A stretch of DNA of 64,000 bases from Thalassotalea sp. Sam97 (GTDB taxonomy: Bacteria > Pseudomonadota > Gammaproteobacteria > Enterobacterales > Alteromonadaceae), in the NCBI RefSeq assembly GCF_041379765.1, contig NZ_CP166919.1, forward strand, positions 868,001 to 932,000. Direction: 5' to 3'. The notes under the pieces were generated by a model that saw nothing but the letters and a program-made list of their open reading frames with translations, searched no databases and was not told the origin of the DNA. Shown here piece after piece: positions 36,244 through 46,562 of the stretch; position 1 is the first letter of the stretch; each line of letters starts with the position of its first letter. Made by a program: the position numbers and the translations under genes.

Positions 36244-37203
36244 CTAATTTAGGTAATGTCGACACCAGTCGAGTTGTTGTTGCTTATTATGAAAGCTCCA
36301 AGCAATAAAGCGACTGGTTTTTTGTCCCTGGCGCATGGTGACTGTGCGCGTATCGACCACCTTAGCTTTTTTTAGTGCTAGCTTTAGCGGTCGTAAATGC
36401 TCTTTATTAGAAACAAGGCAGGTAAACCACAATACTTGCTTTGCATAATATTTGCTTTCCATAATCATTCGGCGTACAAATTTTAATTCCCCACCGTCAC
36501 AAAACAATTCTGCTTTTTGGCCACCAAAATTTAACTTGCTAGACACAAGGTCTGGCATCGATTGCTTGTTGTGGTTGGCACGGTTTGAATTTTTTGCCAA
36601 ATTTTGTCGCTTTGCTTGATTCGCTTTCAGGGCTGTGGCTAGGCTGTCATGGAATGGTGGGTTGCACAGAGTGACATCAAAACGATCGTTATCGCCGATG
36701 ATATTAGCAAAACATTTACTCTCATCACTTTGTAATTGAACGCTTATCGCCCTGCTGAGATTATTGTCGTTAATAACCTTATTGCTATTGGCCACGGATA
36801 GTGGGTCGATATCTGCACCCGTCGCTCGCCACTTGTAAACTTGATGTGCTAACAGCGGGTAAATAAGACTCGCACCACAACCAATATCCAGTAGCTGGGT
36901 TTGCTCAGGCTTCGTCGGTACTCGGTTACCATTGCTGTGAGTTAGCAGGTCCGCTAGATAGTGGATATAGTCAACGCGACCAGGAATGGGGGGGCATAAA
37001 AAACCATCAGGAATAGACCAATGTTTAATACCATAGTCTAGCGCTAAAATGGCTTTATTTAGACAAATCACCGCTTGGGGATTGCTAAAGTCTATGGTTT
37101 TTTGCTGCTCTGGTCTGGTTATTAAAAACGCGTTAAGTTCAGGTACTGCCTGGCATAGCTTTTTTAAATCGTAACGACTTTTATGGCGGTTTCTTGGATG
37201 CAT
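36244..37203 (-). CDS. rlmF: 23S rRNA (adenine(1618)-N6)-methyltransferase RlmF
   Basis: The protein has 319 residues from the ATG at 37203, which gives MHPRNRHKSRYDL, equivalent to the start of E. coli RlmF (LHPRNRHHSRYDL). A longer frame reaching 37332 would overlap the upstream gene and adds non-conserved sequence. IPDGFLCPPIPGRVDYIHYL, the SAM loop LLDIGCGASLIYPL and the catalytic CNPPFHDSL are all present. It methylates A1618 of 23S rRNA. It begins 14 bp after the DUF2947-like gene and is likely in one transcript with it. Confidence 0.92.
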   Translation of the reverse strand: MHPRNRHKSRYDLKKLCQAVPELNAFLITRPEQQKTIDFSNPQAVICLNKAILALDYGIKHWSIPDGFLCPPIPGRVDYIHYLADLLTHSNGNRVPTKPEQTQLLDIGCGASLIYPLLAHQVYKWRATGADIDPLSVANSNKVINDNNLSRAISVQLQSDESKCFANIIGDNDRFDVTLCNPPFHDSLATALKANQAKRQNLAKNSNRANHNKQSMPDLVSSKLNFGGQKAELFCDGGELKFVRRMIMESKYYAKQVLWFTCLVSNKEHLRPLKLALKKAKVVDTRTVTMRQGQKTSRFIAWSFHNKQQQLDWCRHYLN

Positions 37204-37217
37204 CAGAGAATAATCAC

Positions 37218-37691
37218 TTAAGGTTTTATGCCGAGGCGATAGCTGCCATCCGGGAAAAACTGAATAGCTTGCTGGCGTTTTTTTGCAATGAGTATTGGTC
37301 CATCGTCCATCATTAAAAAATTCTTCCAGCAACGAGTAAATACGCCAAAAGTGGTCTCAATAACTTGCTTTCGAGAATTGCAAAAATAAACCGTGGTATT
37401 GTCTTGCCAGTCAAGGTGCTCTAATAGTGCATCAGGTAATGCCTGGTCATCACTTTCCCATGCTTGTTGCCAGATACCGGTTTCGCTCCATGTACTGTCT
37501 TTACCTGGCCAATCGGCTTCACTGATAAAGTCGGGGTGATCGGCGTGAGTGGCAATCGATTGCGCCCATAATGTAGCGCTGCGAGAAGGCGACATAGGCT
37601 TTATTTGTGCTAAATCAGCATCGCTAATAGGTAATTGTTTAAAGCGAAAAACCCAAGCATATTTCAGGTCATCGATGGCGATATAATTCAT
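37218..37691 (-). CDS. Conserved hypothetical protein (probable DUF2947 family)
   Basis: A 157-residue soluble protein rich in Trp. MNYIAIDDLKYAWVFRFKQLPIS and DLAQIKPMSPSRSATLW fit a family (DUF2947) I recall from vibrios and Alteromonadales. No catalytic motif is apparent. It is followed closely by rlmF on the same strand, but that neighbour does not clarify its job. The family name is from memory of its N-terminal pattern. Confidence 0.6.
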   Translation of the reverse strand: MNYIAIDDLKYAWVFRFKQLPISDADLAQIKPMSPSRSATLWAQSIATHADHPDFISEADWPGKDSTWSETGIWQQAWESDDQALPDALLEHLDWQDNTTVYFCNSRKQVIETTFGVFTRCWKNFLMMDDGPILIAKKRQQAIQFFPDGSYRLGIKP

Positions 37692-37814
37692 GATTTATCC
37701 ATTTTTTCAAAGTGCGCAGATTATAGCAATCTCAGCAAGGGTTTGCATACCCGCTACGGCTATGGGGACCGGATGTTTTGGTAAATAGTCGTGTTGTTAA
37801 TACTGACTTAGATC

Positions 37815-38321
37815 TTACAAATACGGATCACCATGATGCTCGCATTCGAGTAAATAAACGCGTAAATCGAATTCGACTTGGTGGTAGTCACTCATCATAT
37901 GCTGACAAAGCTGATAAAACGCTTTGTTATGCTCTTTCTCTTTTAGGTGAGCGAGTTCATGGACGGCGATCATTTGTAAAAACGGCTCAGGTGTTGCTTT
38001 AAATAAGCTGGCTATTTTGATGTCGTTTTTCGCTTTAATTTTATTGCCATGCACTTTGCTTCGATAGGTATGTAATCCTAATGCGTTATTGATAACGTGA
38101 ATTTTGTTATCAAAGCAAATTTGACTTAACGGTGCTGATTTTTTTAAGAAACGGTTTTTTATGTCCAACACATACTCGCGCAATAAATCGTTGTTATTGA
38201 TTTGATGTACATTGGGGTATTTATTGGTGAGGTAATTCGCTAACCGTCGCTCATTGAGGAGGGTCGACACTTTGTCTTGCACGGCTTGCGGATAGCTGTT
38301 GAGGTAATTTAATGGCTTCAT
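37815..38321 (-). CDS. ygjP: YgjP-like zinc metallopeptidase
   Basis: A 168-residue protein that matches E. coli YgjP along its length (DNKIHVLKNALGLHT-like stretch at 71-85). The zinc site is VHELAHLKEKEHNKAFY, an HExxH with a third His six residues later. YgjP-like (DUF45/M48-related) proteins are small putative metallopeptidases without a defined substrate. It is monocistronic. Confidence 0.85.
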   Translation of the reverse strand: MKPLNYLNSYPQAVQDKVSTLLNERRLANYLTNKYPNVHQINNNDLLREYVLDIKNRFLKKSAPLSQICFDNKIHVINNALGLHTYRSKVHGNKIKAKNDIKIASLFKATPEPFLQMIAVHELAHLKEKEHNKAFYQLCQHMMSDYHQVEFDLRVYLLECEHHGDPYL

Positions 38322-38462
38322 ATATCTATGGTATCAAATACCAGCCAGATTCGCTTGTGCTTAATCGCATAGTTAATCGAGCTGTTGATCACTAGATAAA
38401 ATCGAAAATACGCTCTAAGTTTCTATACTGATAGATAATATGGGGACTTTATTGGGGCATGT

Positions 38463-39536
38463 ATGACGGAGATGCAGCCGATTATTTTGGTTGTCGATGA
38501 TAATCCTGACAATATCGATGTTTTAGGCGGGATTTTACGACCTGACTATAAGGTTAAGGCGGCAGTCAATGGACCATTAGCATTAAAAATAGCGACTAAC
38601 ACGCCCAAACCAGACTTGATTTTACTGGATGTGATGATGCCAGATATGGACGGCCATGAAGTTTGCCGGCAACTAAAATCGAATCCGGTTACTTCCGATA
38701 TTCCGGTGATTTTTGTGACCGCCAAATCCGATGTTGCCGATGAAATGGCCGGCTTTAAACTCGGCGCCGTTGATTACATAACTAAGCCCGTAAGCGCGCC
38801 TCTTGTGCAAGCAAGGGTGAAAACGCATATTGCGTTATATGATCAGCAACGTGAACTAGAGCGCAAGGTCATTGCTCGAACTCATGAACTAGAACAAACT
38901 CGGGTAGAAATTATTCGTCGCTTAGGTCGCGCAGCCGAGTACAAAGATAATGAAACCGGCATGCACGTTGTGCGCATGAGCTTTTATACAAAAATGCTCG
39001 CAGACAAAATCGGTGCTAACCCTGAATGGAGCGCGTTACTTTTCGATGCCGCACCCATGCATGACATTGGCAAAATAGGTATTGCCGATGCAATATTACA
39101 AAAGCCTGGGCGATTAGACAGTGATGAGCGCCAAGAAATGCAACAACATGTCGAATATGGCGCCGATATTTTGGGTAATAACGATTCCCCTTTGTTGTCC
39201 TTAGCTCGTGAGGTTTGCTTGTACCATCATGAGAAATTTGATGGCAGTGGTTATCCACACGGTGCCAAGGGGCAGGATATCCCATTGAGTGCACGCATTG
39301 TTACCATTGCTGACGTATTTGATGCGTTAACATCAAAGCGCCCTTATAAAGAGGCATGGAGCTTCGAGCAAGCGATGCAATATTTACATGAGCAATCAGG
39401 GCAAATATTTGACCCTGATTTAGTCACTGCTTTTGCTACCTGTGAGCAACATATTCGCCAAGTTATGTTGCAATACAAAGACGAATGCGAGCAAGATGTC
39501 TATGGCACTCGGCTAACTGAACCACAATGTCGCTAA
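38463..39536 (+). CDS. Response regulator with HD-GYP output domain
   Basis: A 357-residue two-domain protein. The receiver (1-125) has the acidic pair Asp12-Asp13, phospho-acceptor Asp56 (LILLDVMMPDMDG) and Lys107 in the KPVSAP loop. A short coiled coil (130-155) leads to the HD-GYP domain, with His200-Asp201 in MHDIGK and HHEKFDGSGYP ending at Pro265. HD-GYP domains hydrolyse cyclic di-GMP, so this probably lowers c-di-GMP in response to phosphorylation. No sensor kinase is adjacent. Confidence 0.9.
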   Translation: MTEMQPIILVVDDNPDNIDVLGGILRPDYKVKAAVNGPLALKIATNTPKPDLILLDVMMPDMDGHEVCRQLKSNPVTSDIPVIFVTAKSDVADEMAGFKLGAVDYITKPVSAPLVQARVKTHIALYDQQRELERKVIARTHELEQTRVEIIRRLGRAAEYKDNETGMHVVRMSFYTKMLADKIGANPEWSALLFDAAPMHDIGKIGIADAILQKPGRLDSDERQEMQQHVEYGADILGNNDSPLLSLAREVCLYHHEKFDGSGYPHGAKGQDIPLSARIVTIADVFDALTSKRPYKEAWSFEQAMQYLHEQSGQIFDPDLVTAFATCEQHIRQVMLQYKDECEQDVYGTRLTEPQCR

Positions 39537-39732
39537 CAAGGTTTAGTGTTATGCCGTGATTATTACGCTTCAATCGAGTAGCCGGTGGTTTGCTAAAGCG
39601 GATTGGTGATATCACTTTATTATCAATGTGTTGCGGTGCTCTTTGATGCATTTTAACGCCGCGTGAAGCCGTGATGTTTGCTGCACAAATCACAATACCC
39701 TTACTTTTTTTAATTTTTTTTCATTTTTTCCA

Positions 39733-39760
39733 TTGAAAAATAAATTGTCGTCCCCCACTT
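39733..39760 (+). promoter_or_regulatory. Sigma-32 heat-shock promoter of dnaK
   Basis: TTGAAA (39733-39738), 14 bases, then CCCCACTT (39753-39760) matches the sigma-32 consensus (CTTGAAA / CCCCATNT) closely. It lies 50 bp before the dnaK ATG, which has CGGAGA as ribosome binding site. The rest of 39537-39732 is AT-rich with no gene seen. Confidence 0.75.
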
Positions 39761-39810
39761 AACAATTTAACTAATGATGTAACTAATTTTTTATTTCGGA
39801 GATCCTCAAG

Positions 39811-41739
39811 ATGGGCAAAATCATCGGTATTGACCTAGGGACCACTAACTCTTGTGTGGCTGTACTAGACGGCGACAAAGTTCGTGTAATTGAAAACGCA
39901 GAAGGCGATCGTACTACGCCATCAATCATTGCATACACTGCTGAAGGTGAAACGCTTGTTGGTCAACCAGCGAAGCGTCAAGCGGTAACCAACCCTGAAA
40001 ATACACTGTTTGCTATCAAGCGTCTTATCGGTCGTCGTTTTGAAGACAAAGAAGTTCAACGCGATATCGAAATCATGCCATTTGCTATCAAAAAAGCAGA
40101 CAATGGTGATGCATGGGTTGAAGCTAAAGGCCAGTTAATGGCACCACCACAAGTATCAGCTGAAGTACTGAAAAAAATGAAGAAAACAGCTGAAGACTTC
40201 TTAGGTGAAGAAGTAACTGAAGCGGTTATCACAGTACCTGCATACTTTAACGATTCACAACGTCAAGCAACCAAAGATGCTGGTCGTATCGCGGGTCTAG
40301 ACGTTAAGCGTATTATCAACGAGCCAACTGCCGCAGCACTTGCATACGGTATGGACAAGCAAAAAGGTGACCGTGTTGTTGCGGTTTATGACCTTGGTGG
40401 TGGTACATTCGATATCTCAATCATCGAAATCGACGAAGTTGAAGGCGAGCACACTTTTGAAGTACTAGCGACTAACGGTGATACGCACTTAGGTGGTGAA
40501 GACTTTGATAACCGTCTAATCAACTACCTAGTTGAAGAATTCAAGAAAGACCAAGCTATTGACTTAACTAAAGATCCATTAGCAATGCAGCGTTTAAAAG
40601 AAGCTGCAGAAAAAGCAAAATGTGAGCTTTCATCAGCACAACAAACTGATGTAAACCTTCCTTACATCACAGCTGATGCAACAGGTCCTAAGCACATGAA
40701 CATCAAAGTAACTCGCGCTAAGCTTGAGTCTTTGGTCGAAGATATGGTTAAAGCAACCCTTGAGCCTTTAAAAACAGCTCTAGCAGATGCTGATTTATCT
40801 ACATCTGACGTAACTGACGTTATCTTAGTTGGTGGTCAAACACGTATGCCACTAGTACAAAAAACGGTTACTGACTTCTTTGGTAAAGAGCCTCGTAAAG
40901 ACGTTAACCCTGACGAAGCAGTAGCTTCAGGTGCAGCGGTACAGGCGGGTGTTCTTGCTGGTGACGTAACTGACGTACTACTTCTAGACGTTACACCACT
41001 ATCTCTTGGTATCGAAACCATGGGTGGCGTAATGACTAAAGTTATCGAGAAAAACACTACGATTCCTACTAAGCAATCACAGGTGTTCTCAACAGCTGAA
41101 GATAACCAAGCAGCAGTAACGGTTCACGTTGTACAAGGTGAACGTAAACAAGCATCACTTAACAAATCGCTTGGTCAGTTCAACCTTGAAGGTATCGATG
41201 CTGCACCTCGCGGTGTACCACAAATCGAAGTAACCTTTGACATCGATGCCGATGGTATCTTGCACGTAACAGCAAAAGATAAAAATACTGGCAAAGAGCA
41301 AAACATCACCATTAAAGCATCTTCTGGTTTATCAGATGACGAAGTAGAGCAAATGGTACGTGACGCAGAAGCAAATGCTGATGCAGATGCGAAGTTCGAA
41401 GAACTTGTTGGTGCTCGTAACCAAGCAGACGCAATGGCGCACGCTACTCGCACACAAATCACTGAAGCAGGTGATGACTTGCCAGCGGAAGACAAAGAGA
41501 AAATCGAAGCAGCATTAGCGGAACTTGACGTGGCTATCAAAGGCGATGACAAAGACGCAATTGAAGCAAAATCTCAAGCAGTAATGGAAGCATCAGCTAA
41601 GTTAATGGAAATTGCTCAAGCTAAAGCCCAGGCTCAAGCCGGTGCAGCTGGTGGCGCAGAACAAGCTGAACCACAAGCAAAACCTGCTGATGATGTTGTT
41701 GACGCTGAGTTTGAAGAAGTTAAAGACGACAAAAAATAA
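39811..41739 (+). CDS. dnaK: Chaperone protein DnaK (Hsp70)
   Basis: A 642-residue Hsp70. [18 protein letters not shown] forms the ATP phosphate loop; [29 protein letters not shown] and [11 protein letters not shown] are the other actin-fold signatures. The substrate-binding domain starts near 390 ([14 protein letters not shown] linker), and the tail ends in acidic [16 protein letters not shown]. It folds and disaggregates proteins with DnaJ, encoded next, and GrpE, which is not in the window. Codon use is strongly biased, as in highly expressed genes. A sigma-32-like promoter precedes it. Confidence 0.99.
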   Translation: MGKIIGIDLGTTNSCVAVLDGDKVRVIENAEGDRTTPSIIAYTAEGETLVGQPAKRQAVTNPENTLFAIKRLIGRRFEDKEVQRDIEIMPFAIKKADNGDAWVEAKGQLMAPPQVSAEVLKKMKKTAEDFLGEEVTEAVITVPAYFNDSQRQATKDAGRIAGLDVKRIINEPTAAALAYGMDKQKGDRVVAVYDLGGGTFDISIIEIDEVEGEHTFEVLATNGDTHLGGEDFDNRLINYLVEEFKKDQAIDLTKDPLAMQRLKEAAEKAKCELSSAQQTDVNLPYITADATGPKHMNIKVTRAKLESLVEDMVKATLEPLKTALADADLSTSDVTDVILVGGQTRMPLVQKTVTDFFGKEPRKDVNPDEAVASGAAVQAGVLAGDVTDVLLLDVTPLSLGIETMGGVMTKVIEKNTTIPTKQSQVFSTAEDNQAAVTVHVVQGERKQASLNKSLGQFNLEGIDAAPRGVPQIEVTFDIDADGILHVTAKDKNTGKEQNITIKASSGLSDDEVEQMVRDAEANADADAKFEELVGARNQADAMAHATRTQITEAGDDLPAEDKEKIEAALAELDVAIKGDDKDAIEAKSQAVMEASAKLMEIAQAKAQAQAGAAGGAEQAEPQAKPADDVVDAEFEEVKDDKK

Positions 41740-41762
41740 TCAATCGTTGATTGATTAAAACG

Positions 41763-41797
41763 AAAGCGCTGCTGTCATTTGTTGATATCAGCGCTTT
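41763..41797 (+). terminator. Stem-loop between dnaK and dnaJ
   Basis: A 9-bp stem (AAAGCGCTG / CAGCGCTTT) with a 17-base loop is followed by ATTGTTT. It is a weak or partial terminator that would lower, not abolish, dnaJ transcription from the dnaK promoter. Confidence 0.5.
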
Positions 41798-41851
41798 ATT
41801 GTTTCAATACAGCTGCAACCAAATGGTTGCCTTTGAGCAAGTAAAGAAGAT

Positions 41852-42991
41852 ATGTCAAAAAGCGATTATTATGAAGTGCTAGGTGTTGATAAGTCAGCGA
41901 CTGAGCGCGAGATTAAAAAAGCCTATAAACGTTTGGCGATGAAGTACCATCCTGACCGTACCAAAGGCGACAAAGAAAAAGAAGAGCACTTTAAGGTCAT
42001 TAAAGAAGCCCACGAAGTGTTAACTGACAGTCAAAAGCGTGCCGCGTATGATCAATATGGCCATGCAGCCTTTGAACAAGGTGGCTTTGGTGGTGGCGGC
42101 TTTGGTGGCGGCGGTGCTGACTTTGGCGATATCTTTGGTGATGTGTTTGGTGATATTTTCGGTGGTGGCCGCGGTCGTGGCGGTCAAAGCCGAGCGCGTC
42201 GTGGTTCCGACTTACGTTATAACCTAGATATGACGCTAGAAGAAGCGGTTAAGGGTAAAACGGTAGAGCTAAAAGTACCGACTTACGTACACTGTGAGCC
42301 TTGTGATGGTTCTGGCGCGAAAAAAGGCAGTTCGGCGACGACTTGTCAAACGTGTCATGGTCACGGCCAAGTGCAAATGCGTCAAGGTTTATTTGCGGTA
42401 CAGCAAACCTGTCCTACCTGTTCTGGTAGTGGTAAAGTGATTAAAGACCCGTGCAATTCATGTCATGGTCAAGGTCGCATCAAGAAAACCAAAACCTTAT
42501 CAGCCAAAATCCCAGCTGGCGTGGATACAGGAGACCGTATTCGCTTATCTGGTGAAGGTGAAGCCGGTGAAATGGGCGCACCAGCGGGTGATTTATATGT
42601 TGAAGTACATGTGCGCGATCATGAAATTTTTGTTCGTGATGGCAATAACTTGTATTGCGAAGTACCAATCAGCTTCACATCAGCAGCGTTAGGCGGTGAA
42701 ATTGAAGTACCAACCTTAGATGGTAAAGTGAAACTGAAGATCCCTGCTGAAGCGCAAACCGGTAAAATGTTCCGTATGCGTGGCAAAGGTGTAAAATCGG
42801 TACGTAGTGCGGTAACCGGTGATTTGCTATGTAAGGTTGTAGTGGAAACACCTGTTAATTTAAATGCTGAGCAAAGAGCCTTACTTGAACAACTTCAAGC
42901 AAGTATGGGTGAAGGCAAAGAAGCCGCGAAATACCGTCCAAAAGAGCAGGGCTTTTTTGACGGGGTAAAGAAATTCTTTGATTCTTTATAG
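41852..42991 (+). CDS. dnaJ: Chaperone protein DnaJ (Hsp40)
   Basis: A 379-residue class I Hsp40. The J domain (1-70) has the HPD motif ([10 protein letters not shown]). A Gly/Phe-rich linker (75-125) follows, then four CxxCxGxG zinc repeats ([32 protein letters not shown]) and the C-terminal substrate-binding domains. It stimulates the ATPase of DnaK and delivers substrates. It lies 112 bp after dnaK and ends with a strong terminator, forming the usual dnaK-dnaJ unit. Confidence 0.99.
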   Translation: MSKSDYYEVLGVDKSATEREIKKAYKRLAMKYHPDRTKGDKEKEEHFKVIKEAHEVLTDSQKRAAYDQYGHAAFEQGGFGGGGFGGGGADFGDIFGDVFGDIFGGGRGRGGQSRARRGSDLRYNLDMTLEEAVKGKTVELKVPTYVHCEPCDGSGAKKGSSATTCQTCHGHGQVQMRQGLFAVQQTCPTCSGSGKVIKDPCNSCHGQGRIKKTKTLSAKIPAGVDTGDRIRLSGEGEAGEMGAPAGDLYVEVHVRDHEIFVRDGNNLYCEVPISFTSAALGGEIEVPTLDGKVKLKIPAEAQTGKMFRMRGKGVKSVRSAVTGDLLCKVVVETPVNLNAEQRALLEQLQASMGEGKEAAKYRPKEQGFFDGVKKFFDSL

Positions 42992-42995
42992 TGAT

Positions 42996-43022
42996 AAAAA
43001 AGGCTGCCTTGCAGCCTTTTTT
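42996..43022 (+). terminator. Intrinsic terminator of dnaJ
   Basis: A stem AAAAAAGGCTGC / GCAGCCTTTTTT with a three-base loop, starting 5 bp after the dnaJ stop. It is a classic GC core with a T-run. Confidence 0.9.
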
Positions 43023-43046
43023 AATACATTAACTTAGCGTGATTTT

Positions 43047-43508
43047 ATGGCTAGATTAAAACAGCAATATCCTGCCGATGGCTTTTTTGGCATTGGTATT
43101 TATAACAATAAAGAGCAAAGTAATATTGGTACTTTGTGGCGAAGTGCATACATTATGGGTGCTTCATTTATTTTTACCGTTGATAGCAAATATAAAAAGC
43201 ATACCTCTGATGTGGTTAATGCTTGGCAAAAAATTCCTCTGTATCATTATCAAGATATGGACGACCTAATTGCTCACTTACCTTATGATACTCGCTTAGT
43301 TGGTGTTGAATTAGATGACCGAGCAGAGCAAATCATTGACTATGCACACCCACACCGTTGTGTATATTTACTCGGTAATGAGCAGTCAGGATTACCCAAA
43401 ATTGCTGTTGAACGATGTCATCAACTGTTGCAGTTGCCAGGTGAATACAGTCTCAATGTATCGGTTGCAGGTTCTATCGTGATGTATGACCGAATTGCAA
43501 AACAGTAA
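43047..43508 (+). CDS. SPOUT-family RNA methyltransferase (TrmH-like)
   Basis: A 153-residue single-domain SPOUT methyltransferase. The three conserved motifs are visible: NKEQSNIGTLWRSAYIMG (motif 1), YLLGNEQSGLP (motif 2) and LPGEYSLNVSVAGSIVMYD (motif 3), the last two forming the knotted SAM site. It methylates RNA, probably a ribose 2'-OH, but which tRNA or rRNA position cannot be told. The gene follows dnaJ after its terminator. Confidence 0.85.
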   Translation: MARLKQQYPADGFFGIGIYNNKEQSNIGTLWRSAYIMGASFIFTVDSKYKKHTSDVVNAWQKIPLYHYQDMDDLIAHLPYDTRLVGVELDDRAEQIIDYAHPHRCVYLLGNEQSGLPKIAVERCHQLLQLPGEYSLNVSVAGSIVMYDRIAKQ

Positions 43509-43580
43509 ATTTTTCAATAACGTACTAAACTATAGAAGTGAAGTGACTATAAAACAGGTAGGCATTGGGGGTAGTTATCA

Positions 43581-44315
43581 ATGATGCAGAAAACAAATAG
43601 AAAAATCATCGCCATAGTGTTGGCATCAATGCTCAGCACGCCGGTTTTAGCGGATGTAAACCAAGCAGTTGAAATGATTAATCGTGGTGATTTTATTGGT
43701 GCGGTTGAAGAGTTAAAGCCAATGGTTGACTTAGGTTATCCGCAAGCGCTTTACCATCAAGCGACATTATACGAGGCAGGTAAAGGGGTAAGTAAAGACT
43801 TACTGCAAGCGTTTGCATTGTATCAGCGCGCTGCTAACCGAGGTATTCCTGAAGCGCAATTTGCTTTAGCCCAAATGTACTTGGAAGGACGCGGAACGCC
43901 GAAAAATAACCGTCAAGGTTTTGAGTATACTCGCCGAGCGGCAGAGCGAGGTTTAGCTGCCGCGCAATATAATTTGGCAGTAATGTATCAAAATGGTGAT
44001 GTCGTTGCTCAAAACTACGTTAAGGCAGCAACCTGGTACGAAGATGCGGCCATGCAAAATTATGCATTAGCTCAGTTTAATTTAGCCTTACTTTACTTTG
44101 ACGGTAAAGGTGTATCAAAAAGTATTGAACAGTCCTATATTTGGAATCGTATCGCTGCTTACAACGGTTATTCGCCTGCCGAGCAAAGTATGGAAATGGA
44201 TGCGACGCATTTATCGCGCGACCAAATTAAGCGTAGCCGTGAACAAGCGGATCGTTTGTATTTAAAAATTGCTCCAGATGTTGACAGTGTAAAGCCCTAC
44301 AGCTGGAGTAATTAA
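43581..44315 (+). CDS. Exported Sel1-repeat protein
   Basis: A 244-residue protein with a signal peptide (about 1-25, ending VLA-DV). About four Sel1-like helical repeats follow (for example EAGKGVSKDLLQAFALYQRA, EGRGTPKNN and FDGKGVSKS at roughly 36-residue intervals). Sel1 repeats mediate protein-protein contacts; a periplasmic scaffold role is likely but unproven. GGGGGTA precedes the ATG. The gene ends just before a bidirectional terminator. Confidence 0.85.
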   Translation: MMQKTNRKIIAIVLASMLSTPVLADVNQAVEMINRGDFIGAVEELKPMVDLGYPQALYHQATLYEAGKGVSKDLLQAFALYQRAANRGIPEAQFALAQMYLEGRGTPKNNRQGFEYTRRAAERGLAAAQYNLAVMYQNGDVVAQNYVKAATWYEDAAMQNYALAQFNLALLYFDGKGVSKSIEQSYIWNRIAAYNGYSPAEQSMEMDATHLSRDQIKRSREQADRLYLKIAPDVDSVKPYSWSN

Positions 44316-44349
44316 GCGTATACAAGGTCCCCTTGATTATAAAACATGA

Positions 44350-44374
44350 AAATAGGAGGGGATACCTCCTATTT
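44350..44374. terminator. Bidirectional intrinsic terminator
   Basis: A 10-bp stem AAATAGGAGG / CCTCCTATTT with a five-base loop, followed by TTT on the plus strand and preceded by an A-run. It is placed between the convergent Sel1 and SYLF-domain genes. Confidence 0.8.
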
Positions 44375-44392
44375 TTTACTAAGTAGTGTACG

Positions 44393-44959
44393 CTAATTCA
44401 AATCAGAATCTTTCCAAAACTTAGTGCCTTTAACAGTCGCTTGTAAGGCAAGGCCTGCTTCGGTAAAGGTATATACGGTTACATCGCCATAATACGCCTC
44501 TCCTTCCACCGAACCGCCTTTATCTCCTGCTTTGGCTGCAGCATCGGCATTACCGCCGAAGGTCCAACCCGACTCGATAAATTGATTTAACGCTTGCTCC
44601 GAATGGAATACCATAACGATGCGATAGTCTTTTGCACCAAACCCTAAACCAACACCACCCTCTGCCATGTTCATATACGTATATTTGCCAGTCTTCATGT
44701 TTTTCGCAACACCATAGCCACCACCGGCGGCAACAAAAATGATGTTCACGTTTGCATTGGAAAACACCGCATAGCCAGCGGCAGCATTAATTTGACTGCG
44801 TACATCGGGTTTATCTTTATAAAGTTGCGTTAAGGTCTCGTCTTTCATGTTAAGAACGGCTTGGCGTTTCTCTTGTTTACTCATACTTTGTGATGTGGTC
44901 ACACAACCAGACAGTACAAAGATAAAAACAAACGGTAGCAGTTTTAGGAAATGATGCAT
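44393..44959 (-). CDS. SYLF/YSC84-domain lipoprotein
   Basis: A 188-residue protein with a lipoprotein signal (LLPFVFIFVLSGC, lipidated Cys19). The mature part matches the YSC84/SYLF family: AAGYAVFSNANVNIIFVAAGGGYGVAKN, EGGVGLGFGAKDYRIVMVF and a C-terminal TEAGLALQATVKGTKFW. SYLF domains bind lipids in eukaryotic members; bacterial ones are outer-membrane or periplasmic lipoproteins of unknown role. GAGG precedes the ATG. It is monocistronic. Confidence 0.85.
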   Translation of the reverse strand: MHHFLKLLPFVFIFVLSGCVTTSQSMSKQEKRQAVLNMKDETLTQLYKDKPDVRSQINAAAGYAVFSNANVNIIFVAAGGGYGVAKNMKTGKYTYMNMAEGGVGLGFGAKDYRIVMVFHSEQALNQFIESGWTFGGNADAAAKAGDKGGSVEGEAYYGDVTVYTFTEAGLALQATVKGTKFWKDSDLN

Positions 44960-45105
44960 GGTGGCCTCTTATTTCATTGGTTTTATTGTGTTTTTTATCA
45001 GCATAGTTGAGATCCGAATAAACACAAAAACAATCAGTGGTGGAGGCAATCGCATTAAAAGGTGCGGATAAGGACAGATGTATCGTTGAAGCCGTGTTGT
45101 ATGGC

Positions 45106-45135
45106 ATAAAACGGGAACTTGAGTTCCCGTTTTAT
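45106..45135. terminator. Intrinsic terminator of folD (bidirectional)
   Basis: A 13-bp stem (ATAAAACGGGAAC / GTTCCCGTTTTAT) with a four-base loop lies 26 bp past the folD stop. It has T-rich sequence on both exits. Confidence 0.85.
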
Positions 45136-45161
45136 GTTGTTTTAAAACCTATTGCTGATAC

Positions 45162-46016
45162 TTACTTTGATAAGTTTTCGCACGCAAGGTAGGTGTTTTC
45201 AATTAAGCTTGCTACCGTCATCGGCCCTACGCCACCAGGCACAGGGGTAATGAATGCGGCTTTTTCTTTAGCAACACTATATTCGATGTCACCAACCAAT
45301 TTACCGCTATCTAAACGATTGATACCTACATCAATAACGATAGCACCTTCTTTGATCCATTCTCCCGGAATGAACTCTGGTTTGCCGACAGCCACAACAA
45401 GTAGATCAGCACCACGCACTTTCGCTTCTAAATCTTTGGTAAAGCGGTGAGTTGTCGTGGTAGTACAACCAGCAAGTAATAACTCAAGTGTCATCGGGCG
45501 GCCAACGATATTGGATGCGCCAACGATAACGGCTTCTAAACCGTGAGGATCAACACCGGTAGATTCGATCAACGTCATGATGCCTTTTGGCGTACATGGG
45601 CGTAAACCCGGTTGACGTAACGCCAGCTTACCGACGTTCGCTGGGTGGAATCCGTCAACATCTTTGTCTGGGTGAATGTGCTCGATAATAAGGTTAGCAT
45701 CTAACCCTTCTGGTAATGGTAGTTGTACCAAGATACCATCGATCTGATCATCGTTGTTTAACTGATCAATTAGCTCAAATAGTTGCTGCTGAGTAGTGGT
45801 TGCTGGCAAGTCAAAAGATTTTGAGACAAAGCCAACTTCCTCACATGCACGACGCTTACTACCAACGTATACTTGTGAAGCAGGATCTTCACCGACCAAG
45901 ACAACGGCAAGGCCAGGAGCTCGTTTTCCCTCTGCTAAACGTTTAGCGACTTTCTCTTTGATATCCGTTCTAATTTGTTGGGCGATGGCTTTACCATCTA
46001 TAATTTTTGCAGACAT
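45162..46016 (-). CDS. folD: FolD: methylenetetrahydrofolate dehydrogenase / cyclohydrolase
   Basis: A 284-residue bifunctional enzyme that interconverts 5,10-methylene-, 5,10-methenyl- and 10-formyl-tetrahydrofolate using NADP+. The catalytic Tyr50 and Lys54 ([15 protein letters not shown]) sit exactly where E. coli FolD has them. [20 protein letters not shown], the Rossmann [13 protein letters not shown] and the C-terminal [13 protein letters not shown] are all present. Its 5' flank (46017-46267) is AT-rich; no firm promoter could be placed. Confidence 0.98.
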   Translation of the reverse strand: MSAKIIDGKAIAQQIRTDIKEKVAKRLAEGKRAPGLAVVLVGEDPASQVYVGSKRRACEEVGFVSKSFDLPATTTQQQLFELIDQLNNDDQIDGILVQLPLPEGLDANLIIEHIHPDKDVDGFHPANVGKLALRQPGLRPCTPKGIMTLIESTGVDPHGLEAVIVGASNIVGRPMTLELLLAGCTTTTTHRFTKDLEAKVRGADLLVVAVGKPEFIPGEWIKEGAIVIDVGINRLDSGKLVGDIEYSVAKEKAAFITPVPGGVGPMTVASLIENTYLACENLSK

Positions 46017-46267
46017 AAGTGGTTTTTATAATGTTAGCTGAAATGCAGCGCTATTTTAGTATAAAATTGGCTGGTGTTATAGTATTTACAAGCGTTAATG
46101 AGCAATTTGCTATGCGCTTTATTCATAAGCTCAAATTGATGATCCTGTCGCGATAAAAATGCGTTAATAATAATAGTAAAAAGTGTCGTGGTTTGGTGGC
46201 TTTTATAGCAAAGTGCGCTAAAAGTGAACGAACAATAACAAAACCAAAAAAAATTATAAAAAAACAT

Positions 46268-46304
46268 TTGACGGCTACACGGTGGCTAGGTAATATGCGC
46301 CCCG
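46268..46304 (+). promoter_or_regulatory. Stable-RNA promoter of the tRNA cluster with GC-rich discriminator
   Basis: TTGACG (46268-46273), a 17-bp spacer and TAATAT (46291-46296) form a near-consensus sigma-70 promoter. GCGCCCCG follows at once, a discriminator typical of promoters under stringent (ppGpp/DksA) control. It lies 45 bp upstream of the first tRNA gene. Confidence 0.8.
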
Positions 46305-46340
46305 TTGAGACGCAATAGCGGTTCAATAGTTAGAATTAGT

Positions 46341-46417
46341 CGGTGATTAGCGCAGCTTGGTAGCGCACTTGGTTTGGGTCCAAGGGGTCGCAAGTTCGAA
46401 TCTTGCATCACCGACCA
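46341..46417 (+). tRNA. tRNA-Pro(TGG), copy 1
   Basis: This 77-nt cloverleaf has acceptor arms CGGTGAT and ATCACCG, an encoded CCA and an anticodon loop with TGG on the stem CTTGG/CCAAG. It is identical to the copies at 46654 and 46817. It is the first gene of the cluster. Confidence 0.95.
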
Positions 46418-46480
46418 CTTTCTAAAAATGCAGTATTAACTTTTTCTCACAATAAAGTTAATATACCTGTAAGGTGTTAT

Positions 46481-46557
<77 letters not shown>

Positions 46558-46562
46558 TAGTG

